64,000 nucleotides of DNA. Source: JABMRW01 sp964396965 (GTDB lineage: Bacteria; Chloroflexota; Dehalococcoidia; Dehalococcoidales; BS750m-G39). The stretch covers positions 50,800-114,799 of the forward strand of contig CAYNGD010000002.1 of NCBI GenBank assembly GCA_964396965.1, read 5' to 3'. The position numbers and the translations under genes are program-made. The notes below the pieces were generated by a model. The model was not told the origin of the DNA and searched no databases. It was given only the letters and a program-made list of their open reading frames with translations. How positions within the stretch are numbered: position 1 is the first letter of the stretch; each line of letters opens with the position of its first letter. Below are positions 48,317 through 56,957 of this stretch, one piece after another.

Positions 48317-50196
48317 AGAAGGCAACCAATCGATTAAAGATAACCGATGTTACCTTCCGCGACGGACACCAGTCATCGCTGGCGACCAGGATGAGGACCG
48401 AGGACATGGAGGCCATCGCCGGTGAGATGAACCGGACCGGATTCTACTCTATGGAGGTGTGGGGCGGGGCTACCTTCGATGTGCCCACCCGATTCTTGAA
48501 CGAAGACCCCTGGGACCGCCCCCGCATCCTGAAGAAGCTCATGCCCGATACCCCTTTACAGATGCTGCTGCGGGGGCAGAACCTGGTGGGCTACCGCAAC
48601 TACGCCGACGATGTGGTCACCGCCTTCGTCCACCACGCCGCCGAGGTGGGAATAGACGTCTTCCGCATCTTCGACGCTCTCAACGACGAGCGCAACTTCG
48701 AGACCAGCCTCAGGGCGGTCAAGGAGAGCGGCAAGCATGCCCAGCTCTGCCTGAGCTACTCGCTGACCGAGCCCAAGCTGGGCGGGCCGGTCTATAACAT
48801 TGACTATTATGTTAATAAAGCCCTCATCCTGGAGAAGATGGGGGCCGACAGCTTCTGTATTAAGGACATGGCCGGACTGATAGCCCCCGACGACGCCTAC
48901 GCCCTGATTTCCGCCCTGAAAAAGGAACTAAAAATACCGGTACAGCTGCACACCCACCACACCAGCGGCATGGGGCTGATGAGCTGCCTCAAGGCCATCG
49001 AGGCCGGGGTGGACATCGTCGATACCGCTCTGGCCCCCTTCGCCCTGCGCACCTCGCTACCGCCGGTGGAGCCCATCGTGGTGGCACTAAAGGGGACGCC
49101 CAGAGATACTGGTCTCGACCTGCCCCACCTCTTCAAGCTGGGGCAGTATATTGAGTCAATCGCCCCCAAATACCGCGAGTTCCTGGACACCACCCGAATG
49201 GCCGTCATTGATACCGCCGTGCTGATGCACCAGATTCCGGGCGGGATGACCACCAACCTGGTCGCCCAGCTGCGGGAGGCTGATGCTCTGGACAAGATCG
49301 AGGAGGTCTACGCCGAGCTGCCCAGAGTCCGCAAAGAGCTGGGCTACCCGCCCCTGGTCACCCCCACCAGCCAGATTGTCGGCATCCAGGCGGTGCAGAA
49401 CGTCCTCTTCGGGCGCTATAAGATGATTTCCGACCAGGTAAAGGACTACTGCTACGGGCTCTACGGCAAGCCCCCCGCCCCCATCGACCCCAAGGTGCAG
49501 AAGCTGGCCCTCAAGGGCTACCCGCGGGGGGAGAAGCCCATCACCAGCCGCGCCGCCGACATACTGGAGCCGGAACTGGACAAGGCCAGGAAGGCAACCA
49601 AGGGCATCGCCAAGGACATCGGTGACGTGCTCATCTACGCCCTCTACCCCACCACCGGAATGCGCTTTTTGAAGTGGAAGTACGGGCTGGAGTCGCCGCC
49701 CGAAGAAACTAAAGCCAGGACGCTGGACGATGTCAAGCGCGAGGACGAGCTTATCGCCAAGCTGAAGGCGGGCAAGCTGGCCGAGGCCGCCGCTAAAGAA
49801 TCGGGGCTGAGAACATTTAAGGTCCACGTCGGCGGCGAGGTCTATACCGTCGGGGTGGAGGCGGCCGGGGCCGAAATGCCGAGCACACCAGCCGCGCCCA
49901 AAGCAGCGGCGGCACCGGAGCCAGTACCAGCCGCCGAGATAGAGGAAGTTGGGGAGAAGGCGCCGCCGCCGGCCAAAGCCGAAGGCACCGCCATCACCGC
50001 CCCCATGCCCGGCATCATCATCCGCTACGAGGTGAAAGCGGGTGACAAGGTCAGAGCTGATGATGTCATCCTTATCCTGGAAGCGATGAAGATGGCCAAT
50101 TCGATAACCACCCCGGCGGCAGGCACGGTCAAAGAGATAAAGTTCGCCAGCGGCGATAAAGTGGCTCGGGACGACGTGCTGGCGGTAATCGGCTAG
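48313..50196 (+). CDS. Oxaloacetate decarboxylase alpha / transcarboxylase 5S with C-terminal biotin carrier
   Basis: 627 residues from GTG 48313. Residues ~1-300 are the metal-dependent TIM-barrel carboxyltransferase (TDVTFRDGHQSSLATRM, KDMAGLIAPDDAY, HTHHTSGMG), 300-460 the conserved carboxylase domain, ~520-555 a Pro/Ala linker and ~558-627 a biotinyl domain with EAMKMAN (biotinyl-lysine ~594). It moves a carboxyl group between oxaloacetate/pyruvate and biotin. With the 12S-like partner it would transfer carboxyl between methylmalonyl-CoA and pyruvate. Pyruvate carboxylase B is the alternative if a biotin carboxylase exists elsewhere. Confidence 0.93.
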   Translation: MKKATNRLKITDVTFRDGHQSSLATRMRTEDMEAIAGEMNRTGFYSMEVWGGATFDVPTRFLNEDPWDRPRILKKLMPDTPLQMLLRGQNLVGYRNYADDVVTAFVHHAAEVGIDVFRIFDALNDERNFETSLRAVKESGKHAQLCLSYSLTEPKLGGPVYNIDYYVNKALILEKMGADSFCIKDMAGLIAPDDAYALISALKKELKIPVQLHTHHTSGMGLMSCLKAIEAGVDIVDTALAPFALRTSLPPVEPIVVALKGTPRDTGLDLPHLFKLGQYIESIAPKYREFLDTTRMAVIDTAVLMHQIPGGMTTNLVAQLREADALDKIEEVYAELPRVRKELGYPPLVTPTSQIVGIQAVQNVLFGRYKMISDQVKDYCYGLYGKPPAPIDPKVQKLALKGYPRGEKPITSRAADILEPELDKARKATKGIAKDIGDVLIYALYPTTGMRFLKWKYGLESPPEETKARTLDDVKREDELIAKLKAGKLAEAAAKESGLRTFKVHVGGEVYTVGVEAAGAEMPSTPAAPKAAAAPEPVPAAEIEEVGEKAPPPAKAEGTAITAPMPGIIIRYEVKAGDKVRADDVILILEAMKMANSITTPAAGTVKEIKFASGDKVARDDVLAVIG

Positions 50197-50213
50197 CCAG
50201 AGTAAGGCTTTAA

Positions 50214-51467
50214 GTGGGCAAGACATTAGCTGAGAAGATACTGTCTCTAAAATCGGGCGGCGACGCCCGGGCCGGAGAAATCGTTATCGCCCGCGTGGAC
50301 CTGACCTTCGCCCAGGACACCACCGGCCCCCTGACAATAAGGCAGTTCCAGTCGGCCAAATTCAAAAATCTGGCCAGCCCTGATAAAACCGCCCTCTTCT
50401 TCGACCACGCCGCCCCCAGCCCCAACCGCGAGCTGGCCGGCGACCATCTCCTGATGCGCCGGTTCGCTAAGGAAACGGGCTGCCTAATCTACGACGTCGG
50501 CAGCGGCGTCTGCCACCAGTTGGTCGCCGAGTCACTGGCCAGGCCCTGGGATGTCATCGTCGGCGCCGACTCCCACACCGTCACCGCCGGTGCCCTGGGC
50601 GCCTTCGCCACCGGCATGGGCTCATCGGATGTGGCCGTCGTCTTCGCCCTGGGCAAGACCTGGTTCCGGGTGCCAGAGACCATTAAAATTTTGGTTTCCG
50701 GGGATTTCAGCCCGGGGGTGATGGCCAAAGACCTAGTGCTGAACCTAATCGGCAGCATCAGCGCCGACGGGGCCACCTACCAGGCACTGGAGTTCGGCGG
50801 GGAGGGACTGACCAACCTCAAAATCTCCGACCGATTAACTATCGCCAACATGGCGGTTGAGGCGGGGGCTAAAGTTGGGCTTTTCCCGGCCGATAGGATT
50901 ACCAAGGAATACCTCAACCGCCAGAAGCGGAGCGAGGACTTCCAGCTGCTGGCCGCCGATATTGACGCTAGCTACCGGAGAATAATTAATATCAATTTAA
51001 CCGTGTTAGAGCCGACGGTGGCCAGGCCCCACCAGGTGGACAACACCGCCCTGGCCAGGGAGCTCAAGGGAACCAGAATCGACCAGGTCTTCATCGGCAC
51101 CTGCACCAACGGGCGGCTGGAGGACATCGCCGCTGCCGCCCAAATCCTGAAGGGCAGGAAGCACCATCCCCGGACCCGGCTCATCGTCGCTCCGGCCTCA
51201 GCCCAGGTGCTGCTGGACGCCATTGGCGCCGGCTATATCCGGACTCTGGTCGAATCTGGAGCCGCTATCCTGCCCCCCGGCTGCGCTGCCTGCCTCGGCC
51301 TGCACCAGGGGGTGCTGGCCGCCGGAGAGAACTGCCTCTCCACCGCCAACCGCAACTTCAAGGGGCGGATGGGCAGCCCCAAGGCCTTTATCTACCTGGG
51401 CAGCCCGGCCACGGCGGCGGCTACCGCGCTCACCGGCGAGATTACCGACCCCCGCGAGCTATTTTAA
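50214..51467 (+). CDS. Aconitase-superfamily large subunit (LeuC/HacA-like)
   Basis: 417 residues, GTG start. LeuC-sized hydratase with SPNRELAGDHLLMRRFA, VGADSHTVTAGALGAFATGMGSSD near 120, GTCTNGRLEDI near 296 and PGCAACLG near 360, the three Fe-S cysteines. Its neighbours are isocitrate and malate dehydrogenases and fumarase, not leucine genes, so it probably dehydrates/rehydrates a tricarboxylate (aconitase or homoaconitase activity). Isopropylmalate isomerase cannot be excluded. Confidence 0.9.
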   Translation: MGKTLAEKILSLKSGGDARAGEIVIARVDLTFAQDTTGPLTIRQFQSAKFKNLASPDKTALFFDHAAPSPNRELAGDHLLMRRFAKETGCLIYDVGSGVCHQLVAESLARPWDVIVGADSHTVTAGALGAFATGMGSSDVAVVFALGKTWFRVPETIKILVSGDFSPGVMAKDLVLNLIGSISADGATYQALEFGGEGLTNLKISDRLTIANMAVEAGAKVGLFPADRITKEYLNRQKRSEDFQLLAADIDASYRRIININLTVLEPTVARPHQVDNTALARELKGTRIDQVFIGTCTNGRLEDIAAAAQILKGRKHHPRTRLIVAPASAQVLLDAIGAGYIRTLVESGAAILPPGCAACLGLHQGVLAAGENCLSTANRNFKGRMGSPKAFIYLGSPATAAATALTGEITDPRELF

Positions 51468-51541
51468 ACTTTAAGGACGGAAAGCGGCTTAAAAATGATA
51501 GGGAGGCCACAATAAAGACATCTTATCCAGGAGCAATATAG

Positions 51542-52036
51542 ATGCTCAAAGGACGAACCTTTAAGTTCGGCGATAATATCTCCACCGACCATATCATACC
51601 CGGGCGCTACGCCTACCTGCGCAGCAACCTGCCCGAGCTGGCCAAGCACGTTATGGAGGACGCTGACCCCGAATTCGCCGCTAAGGTGAAGAAGGGGGAC
51701 TTCATCGTTGGCGGCAGCAACTTTGGCCTGGGCTCCAGCCGCGAGCACGCCCCGCTGGTCATCAAGATGGCCGGGGTGAATGCCATACTGGCCAAGTCGG
51801 TGGCCAGGATATTTTTCAGGAACGCCATCAACCTGGGGCTGCCGGTGCTCATCTGCGACACCGACGGCATCAGTGACGGTGATGAGCTTGAGGTGGACTT
51901 GGCCGGGGGCACTATCTATGATAAGACCAAGGGGGAAAAACTCACCTTTAGAAAGCTGCCCAAGGTCATGCTCGATATACTGGACGAGGGCGGGCTGGTG
52001 CCCTATATCCAGAAACACGGGGATTTTAGGCTATAA
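51542..52036 (+). CDS. Aconitase-superfamily small subunit (LeuD/HacB-like)
   Basis: 164 residues, swivelling domain: FKFGDNISTDHIIPGRY at the start, GGSNFGLGSSREHAP near 57. The specificity loop reads YLRS (residues 25-28). From memory, an Arg right after Tyr-Leu in this loop goes with tricarboxylate substrates (homoaconitase type), while isopropylmalate isomerases carry a hydrophobic residue. That fits the TCA-cycle context. Pairs with the large subunit 74 bases upstream. Confidence 0.88.
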   Translation: MLKGRTFKFGDNISTDHIIPGRYAYLRSNLPELAKHVMEDADPEFAAKVKKGDFIVGGSNFGLGSSREHAPLVIKMAGVNAILAKSVARIFFRNAINLGLPVLICDTDGISDGDELEVDLAGGTIYDKTKGEKLTFRKLPKVMLDILDEGGLVPYIQKHGDFRL

Positions 52037-52047
52037 TAAGGGGGATT

Positions 52048-52107
52048 GGTCTGACTTTTAGAGTACGTTTTGTTTCCCACCCTCCCACCCACAGAGGTTA
52101 GACCTCT
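52048..52107 (-). repeat. Dispersed hairpin/G-quadruplex repeat, copy F
   Basis: Reverse-strand hairpin AGAGGT-CTA-ACCTCT (complement of 52093-52107), then G-triplets with loops T, A, T (complement of 52076-52090) and GAAACAAAACGTACTCTAAAA. It interrupts the otherwise tight central-carbon operon between the small hydratase subunit and idh. Confidence 0.75.
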
Positions 52108-52211
52108 ATCCATTCCTTAATTTATGGGGGGTAAAAAGGGCTTTAGCCCTACCTTAAGGGCGGCCAAGCGTGAATAGATATAATTGGGGGAGGGGCTAGA
52201 AGGATAAATCT

Positions 52212-53288
52212 ATGGCTCATAATATAACTCTCATTCCCGGCGACGGGGTCGGGCCCGAAATAAGTGAAGCCACCAGACGGGTGCTCGATGCCACCGGCGT
52301 CGGCATCAACTGGGAGTTGGCCTACGCCGGCGCCGACGCCGAAAAAGAGTTCGGCGAGCTGCTGCCCCAGGCCACCCTCAAGTCGATCAGGAAAAACAGG
52401 GTCGCCATCAAGGGGCCGGTGACCACCCCGGTCGGCGAGGGGTTCCGCAGCGTTAACGTCGCCCTGCGCAAAGAATTAGACCTCTACGCCTGCCTGCGCC
52501 CCTGCAAGCTCTACCCCGGCGCGCCCACCCTGTTTAAGAATGTCGATATTGTCGTGGTCAGGGAGAACACCGAAGGCCTCTATTCCGGCATCGAGTTCGA
52601 GGAGGGCGGGGAGGAAACGGCCAAGCTGAGGAGGTTGGTCAGCCGGGCCACCGGTAACAAGGTCAGCGATGATGCCGGCGTCAGCCTCAAGGTTATCTCG
52701 GAGAGCGCCAGCCGCCGCATCGTTAAATTTGCTTTTGAATACGCCCGAGCCAATAAGAGAAAGAAAGTGACCGCCGGCCACAAGGCCAACATCATGAAGT
52801 TCTCCGACGGTCTTTTTCTCAAGGCCGCCAGGGAGGTGGCCAAAGAGTACACTGATATAGAATTTGAGGATAGAATCGTGGATAACCTCTGCATGCAGCT
52901 GGTGAAGCGCCCCCAGCAGTTCGACGTGCTGGTGCTGCCCAACCTCTACGGCGACCTCATCTCCGACCTCTGCGCCGGGCTGGTGGGGGGCTTAGGATTG
53001 GCCCCCGGTGCCAACCTGGGCGATGAGATTGCCGTCTTCGAAGCCACCCACGGCAGCGCCCCCAAATATAAGGGGCAGAACCGGGTCAACCCGATGTCGA
53101 TGATGCTCTCCGGGGTGATGATGCTAAGACACATCGGGGAGACGAAAGCCGCCGAGAGACTGGAAAAGGCCATCGCTGGAGTCATCGCCGAGGGCAAAAA
53201 TGTCACCTACGACGTAAAGCCAGTCGGTGCGGTGGGCACGGCGCAGGTGGCCGAAGCCGTAATCGAAAAGCTGGAGAGGATAAAATGA
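52212..53288 (+). CDS. Isocitrate dehydrogenase (IDH/IMDH family), probably NAD-dependent
   Basis: 358 residues. ITLIPGDGVGPEI start, substrate loop FRSVNVALRKELDLYACLRP near residue 80 (the Ser-x-Asn-x-x-Leu-Arg form of isocitrate dehydrogenase), Mg-binding LPNLYGDLISDLCAGLVGG near 235 and HGSAPKYKGQN near 281. Short length and sequence resemble NAD-dependent and HICDH-like forms. GAAGGATAAATCT precedes ATG. A -10-like TATAAT lies in the gap, so it may also have its own promoter. Overlaps mdh by four bases. Confidence 0.9.
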   Translation: MAHNITLIPGDGVGPEISEATRRVLDATGVGINWELAYAGADAEKEFGELLPQATLKSIRKNRVAIKGPVTTPVGEGFRSVNVALRKELDLYACLRPCKLYPGAPTLFKNVDIVVVRENTEGLYSGIEFEEGGEETAKLRRLVSRATGNKVSDDAGVSLKVISESASRRIVKFAFEYARANKRKKVTAGHKANIMKFSDGLFLKAAREVAKEYTDIEFEDRIVDNLCMQLVKRPQQFDVLVLPNLYGDLISDLCAGLVGGLGLAPGANLGDEIAVFEATHGSAPKYKGQNRVNPMSMMLSGVMMLRHIGETKAAERLEKAIAGVIAEGKNVTYDVKPVGAVGTAQVAEAVIEKLERIK

Positions 53289-54214
53289 CGGCTAAAATCA
53301 GCATTATCGGGGCGGGTAATGTCGGCGCCACCGCCGCCCACAGAATCGTGGAGCGGGGCTACGCCGATGTCGTCCTGCTCGACATCGTTGACGGGCTGGC
53401 CCAGGGCAAGGCGCTGGATATACAGCAGTCGGCCTCAGTAATAAACTTCACTACCAGCATCACCGGCACCAGCGACTATAAAGACACCGCCGGCTCCGGG
53501 CTGGTCATCGTCACCGCCGGCCTCTTCCGCAGGCCGGGGATGAGCCGCGACCAACTGCTGGCGGCCAACGCCGAAATCGTCAGCGACATCATCAAAAATG
53601 TGGTCAAACACTCGCCGGACTGTATTATTCTGATGGTCTCCAACCCGCTCGACGCCATGACCTACCTGGCGGTCAAGGCCAGCCGGTTACCCCGGAAGCG
53701 AGTGGTGGGCATGTCCGGCGTCCTCGACAGCGCCCGCCTCGGCACCTTCATCGCCACCGAGCTAAAAGCTCCGCCCGAAGACATCTCCGCCTGGGTGCTG
53801 GGGGCGCACGGCCTGAACATGGTGGTCATCCCCCGGCTGACCACGGTCAGGGGCAAGCCCCTCACCGAGCTATTGCCTAAAGAGACCATAGACAGGCTGG
53901 TGGAGCGTACCGTCCACGGCGGCCGGGAAATCGTTGACCTGCTTAAAACCGGCAGCGCCTTCTACGCCCCCTCGGCGGCGGTGGCCCGCATGGCCGAGGC
54001 CATCGTCCTCGATAAGAAAGAAATTTTACCCGGCGCCGCCCTTCTTGATGGGGAGTACGGCATCAAGGACTCCGTCATCGGGGTGCCGCTGAAGCTGGGC
54101 AAGGGCGGCATCGAGCAGATAATCGAATTTGAGCTCTCCACCGAGGAAAAACAACTCTTATACGATTCGGCGGAAGGAATAAAGGCGCTGATTAAGCAGT
54201 TGGGATTGGAATGA
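53285..54214 (+). CDS. mdh: Malate dehydrogenase (LDH-like fold)
   Basis: 309 residues. NAD site GAGNVGATAAHRI, acidic end of strand 2 (LLDIVDG) for NAD, and the substrate loop RRPGMSRDQ near residue 82, whose first Arg marks malate rather than lactate dehydrogenase. Catalytic His in GAHGLNMV near 178; the residue after HG is Leu where most relatives have Asp. Overlaps idh upstream and the fumarase subunit downstream, each by ATGA. Confidence 0.94.
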   Translation: MTAKISIIGAGNVGATAAHRIVERGYADVVLLDIVDGLAQGKALDIQQSASVINFTTSITGTSDYKDTAGSGLVIVTAGLFRRPGMSRDQLLAANAEIVSDIIKNVVKHSPDCIILMVSNPLDAMTYLAVKASRLPRKRVVGMSGVLDSARLGTFIATELKAPPEDISAWVLGAHGLNMVVIPRLTTVRGKPLTELLPKETIDRLVERTVHGGREIVDLLKTGSAFYAPSAAVARMAEAIVLDKKEILPGAALLDGEYGIKDSVIGVPLKLGKGGIEQIIEFELSTEEKQLLYDSAEGIKALIKQLGLE

Positions 54215-55056
54215 GAGAGATTAAAGCCGCTGAAATAACCAAAGTGGTCTCCAGCCTCTGCCAGGAGGCCAACTTCGGGCTGGGGGAGGACGTGCTTACC
54301 GCCCTCAAGAAAGCCCTCAAGACCGAGGAGTCGCCGCTGGGCCGAGAGGTGCTGACCCAGCTCATCCAGAACGCCGGAGTGGCCGGGGACGAGCGGGCGG
54401 CCCTCTGCCAGGACTGCGGCACCGCCATCGTCTTCCTAGAGATAGGCCAGGACGTCCACATCAGCGGCGGTAACTTAAACGCCGCCGTAGAGGAAGGGGT
54501 GCGCCGGGGCTACGATGAGGGCTACCTCAGGAAAGCCATGGTCAAACAGCCCTTCTCCGCCAGGATAAACACTAAAGATAACACCCCGCCGGTCATCCAC
54601 GCCGAAATCGTCCCCGGCGATAAATTGAAGATTACGGTCCTGCCCAAGGGGGCCGGAGCCGAGAACATGAGCAAGCTGGCCATGCTCCTGCCCAACGACG
54701 GCCAGGAGGGCATCGTCGAGATGGTGGTCAGAGCCGTGGAGGAGGCCGGGGGCAACGCCTGCCCGCCGCTGGTTATTGGGGTGGGAGTTGGGGGAACTTC
54801 AGAGAAGGCGATGCTGCTGGCCAAGAAGGCACTCTTGAGGAAGGTGGGCCAGCCCAGCCCCGACCCGGAGACTGCCCGGCTGGAGAAGGCTATTTTAGGC
54901 CGGGTCAACGAGCTGGGCATCGGGCCGATGGGCTACGGGGGCAGCACCACCGCCCTAGCCGTCCACGCCGAAGTCTGGCCCACCCATATCGGCAGCCTGC
55001 CGGTGGCAGTTAATTTACAGTGCCACAGCGCCCGCCACAAAGAGGCTATATTATGA
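54211..55056 (+). CDS. Fumarate hydratase, class I, alpha subunit
   Basis: 281 residues, the N-terminal catalytic half of iron-sulfur fumarase (TtdA/FumA-N). Cluster cysteines include CQDCGTAIVF near residue 67 and the C-terminal QCHSARH. MGYGGSTTALAVH near 242 is typical. Converts fumarate and malate with an oxygen-sensitive [4Fe-4S] cluster, in keeping with an anaerobe. Overlaps both neighbours by four bases. Confidence 0.93.
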   Translation: MREIKAAEITKVVSSLCQEANFGLGEDVLTALKKALKTEESPLGREVLTQLIQNAGVAGDERAALCQDCGTAIVFLEIGQDVHISGGNLNAAVEEGVRRGYDEGYLRKAMVKQPFSARINTKDNTPPVIHAEIVPGDKLKITVLPKGAGAENMSKLAMLLPNDGQEGIVEMVVRAVEEAGGNACPPLVIGVGVGGTSEKAMLLAKKALLRKVGQPSPDPETARLEKAILGRVNELGIGPMGYGGSTTALAVHAEVWPTHIGSLPVAVNLQCHSARHKEAIL

Positions 55057-55601
55057 AAATAATATCTCCTATTGAAGAAGAGGTAATCGAAAGGCTGACC
55101 GCCGGCACTAAAGTCACTATTACCGGCATTATCTACACCGCCCGCGACGCCGCCCACCATAGAATCATTCAGGCGCTGGAGATGGGAGAAAAACCGCCCT
55201 TCGACCTGGCGGGCCAGACGATATACTACATGGGGCCAGCGCCGGCCCCACCGGGGCGGGTCATCGGCGCCGCCGGGCCCACCACCAGTAGCCGTATGGA
55301 CGGATACACCCCCCGACTGCTGGCCGCCGGCATCAAGGCTATGATCGGCAAGGGCAGCCGCTCGGCTGAAGTAAGGGAGGCGATTAAAAAATATAAAGGC
55401 ATCTACTTGGCCGCCACCGGCGGCGCCGGGGCGCTGCTGGCCAGAACCATCAAGCGGGTAGAGGTTATTGCCTACGAGGAACTGGGCACCGAGGCCGTCC
55501 TGAAACTCACCGTGGAGGATTTCCCTGCCATCGTCGTCAATGACATCTACGGGGAAGACCTCTTCGAGCAGGGCCGGGCTAAATATAAGAAGAGGGATTA
55601 A
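55053..55601 (+). CDS. Fumarate hydratase, class I, beta subunit
   Basis: 182 residues from ATG 55053, overlapping the alpha stop (ATGA); the 11-codon longer frame lies inside the alpha gene. Swivelling domain with GPAPAPPGRVIGAAGPTTSSRMD near 60 and ATGGAGALLARTIK near 120. Needs the alpha subunit for activity. Last gene of the coupled idh-mdh-fum set. Confidence 0.93.
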   Translation: MKIISPIEEEVIERLTAGTKVTITGIIYTARDAAHHRIIQALEMGEKPPFDLAGQTIYYMGPAPAPPGRVIGAAGPTTSSRMDGYTPRLLAAGIKAMIGKGSRSAEVREAIKKYKGIYLAATGGAGALLARTIKRVEVIAYEELGTEAVLKLTVEDFPAIVVNDIYGEDLFEQGRAKYKKRD

Positions 55602-55603
55602 AA

Positions 55604-55945
55604 ATGGACTGTATCTTCTGCCAGATTGCCGCTGGCCAAATCCCCGCCGACATTATCTACCAGGACCAGGAGATAATCGCCTTCCGCGACATCAAGCCGC
55701 AGGCACCGGTGCACCTCCTGCTGATACCAAAACGCCACATCCCCTCGCTTGACCAGCTAAAAGAGAGCGACCTGCCTCTCATCGGGCGTATGGTAGCGGT
55801 AGCCACCAAGCTGGCCAAAGACGAGGGAGTAGCCGAGAAGGGCTACCGGCTGGTGATTAACTGCGGCCCGGAAGGCGGCCAGCTGGTGCCCCACCTCCAT
55901 ATGCACCTGCTCAGCGGGCGGAATCTATCCGACACCCTGGGCTGA
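55604..55945 (+). CDS. HIT-family nucleotide hydrolase (HinT-like)
   Basis: 113 residues. CIFCQIAAGQIPADIIYQD start with the N-terminal Cys pair, and the histidine triad HLHMHLL near residue 98. Hydrolyses AMP-lysine-type phosphoramidates. AAGAGGG ribosome site; two bases after the fumarase stop, so read from the same message. Its end overlaps the convergent NUDIX gene by 21 bases. Confidence 0.95.
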   Translation: MDCIFCQIAAGQIPADIIYQDQEIIAFRDIKPQAPVHLLLIPKRHIPSLDQLKESDLPLIGRMVAVATKLAKDEGVAEKGYRLVINCGPEGGQLVPHLHMHLLSGRNLSDTLG

Positions 55946-56470
55946 CTTGCGATAGTCAAGGTAGGCGAGCAGCCCGGCGATGCTCTTGGCGTCAGCGATG
56001 GCGCCGGAGGCGATAAGCCCTGAAACCTGATTTAGCGGCACCCGCACCAGGCTGATGCTCTCGGTGTCCTCGGCCCGAAGCGGGCTGCTGACTAGCTCGG
56101 TGGCCAGATAGAGGTAGAGGTACTCGTTGCTGTAGCCCGGCGCGGAGTAGAAGCCGCCCAGCCTTTGCACTTTACGGGGGAGAAAGCCGGTCTCCTCGCG
56201 CATCTCGCGGCGGACGGCGTCCTCCGGGCCCTCGCCGTGGTCAATCCCCCCGGCCACAATCTCCAGAAGCTCTTTTTCCACCGGCTGGCGGAACTGCTTG
56301 ACCAGCAGGATGTTATCCTTGTCGTCAACGGCGACCACGGCCACGCACTCCTCGTGCTCGACAATTTCCCGCGTGGTCTGCCGGCCGCTGGCTAATTTAA
56401 CCGTGTCCACCCGCAGGCTTACCGCCCTTCCCCGGTAGATACGCCGGCTGGAGAGCGTCTCCTCAGCCAA
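55925..56470 (-). CDS. NUDIX hydrolase, ADP-ribose pyrophosphatase-like
   Basis: Start set at TTG 56470 (LAEETLSSRRIYRGRAV), with GGGAG six bases upstream and overlapping the acetyltransferase stop; the frame is open further but would begin inside that gene. 181 residues. NUDIX box GGIDHGEGPEDAVRREMREETG near residue 78-99 is complete. The surrounding EYLYLYLA and RQPVEKELLEIVAG match ADP-ribose/ADP-sugar pyrophosphatases. Confidence 0.9.
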   Translation of the reverse strand: MAEETLSSRRIYRGRAVSLRVDTVKLASGRQTTREIVEHEECVAVVAVDDKDNILLVKQFRQPVEKELLEIVAGGIDHGEGPEDAVRREMREETGFLPRKVQRLGGFYSAPGYSNEYLYLYLATELVSSPLRAEDTESISLVRVPLNQVSGLIASGAIADAKSIAGLLAYLDYRKSAQGVG

Positions 56471-56957
56471 CCCAGTCTCCCGCAATCTCGCCCGACTCCG
56501 ACGGTTTAAGCTGATAGACAAGGGCGACCTCATCGCAGTCGGGGAACTTGGGGCAGCGGTAGCACTCCGACCAGACCTTCTTGGGCAGGTCCATCTTGTC
56601 CACCTGGGCGAAGCCGAACTTCTCGAAGAGGGCGGGACGGTAGGTCAGGCAGAAGATGGTGGCGATGCCGAGCTCTTCGGCTTCCTTGAGGCAGGCCTTG
56701 AGCAACTGGGCGGCCAGACCTTTATCCCGGCTGTCCTCGGCCACCGCCAGCGACCTTACCTCGGCCAGGTCCGACCAGAAAACGTGCAGCGAAGCGCAGG
56801 CCAACACCTTACCGTCGTCCCTGACCACGAAACAGTCCCTTATGTTCTCGTAGAGCTCGGCGAGCGAGCGGGGCAGCATCTCGTCCCTGGCGGCAAAGTA
56901 ATTAACCAAAGCCTGTATCTGGGGTACATCAGTTATTTTAGCCTTTTCGACCTTCAA
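56463..56957 (-). CDS. GNAT acetyltransferase, short ArgA-like
   Basis: 164 residues from TTG 56957, overlapping nadK by four bases. GNAT core VRSLAVAEDSRDKGLAAQLL near residue 68 (acetyl-CoA loop) and a C-terminal VWSECYRCPKFPDCDEVAL cysteine cluster that is typical of short N-acetylglutamate-synthase-like proteins. It may acetylate glutamate for arginine synthesis, but no arg genes are near. Confidence 0.85.
   Translation of the reverse strand: MKVEKAKITDVPQIQALVNYFAARDEMLPRSLAELYENIRDCFVVRDDGKVLACASLHVFWSDLAEVRSLAVAEDSRDKGLAAQLLKACLKEAEELGIATIFCLTYRPALFEKFGFAQVDKMDLPKKVWSECYRCPKFPDCDEVALVYQLKPSESGEIAGDWVG

Noticed and set aside
49156..50226. Reverse frame of 356 codons
   Set aside because: Antisense of the 5S-biotin gene.
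41577..52107. CRISPR array or transposon ends as explanation for the G-rich repeats
   Set aside because: Copies are far apart, in both orientations, without spacers, terminal inverted repeats or a transposase.
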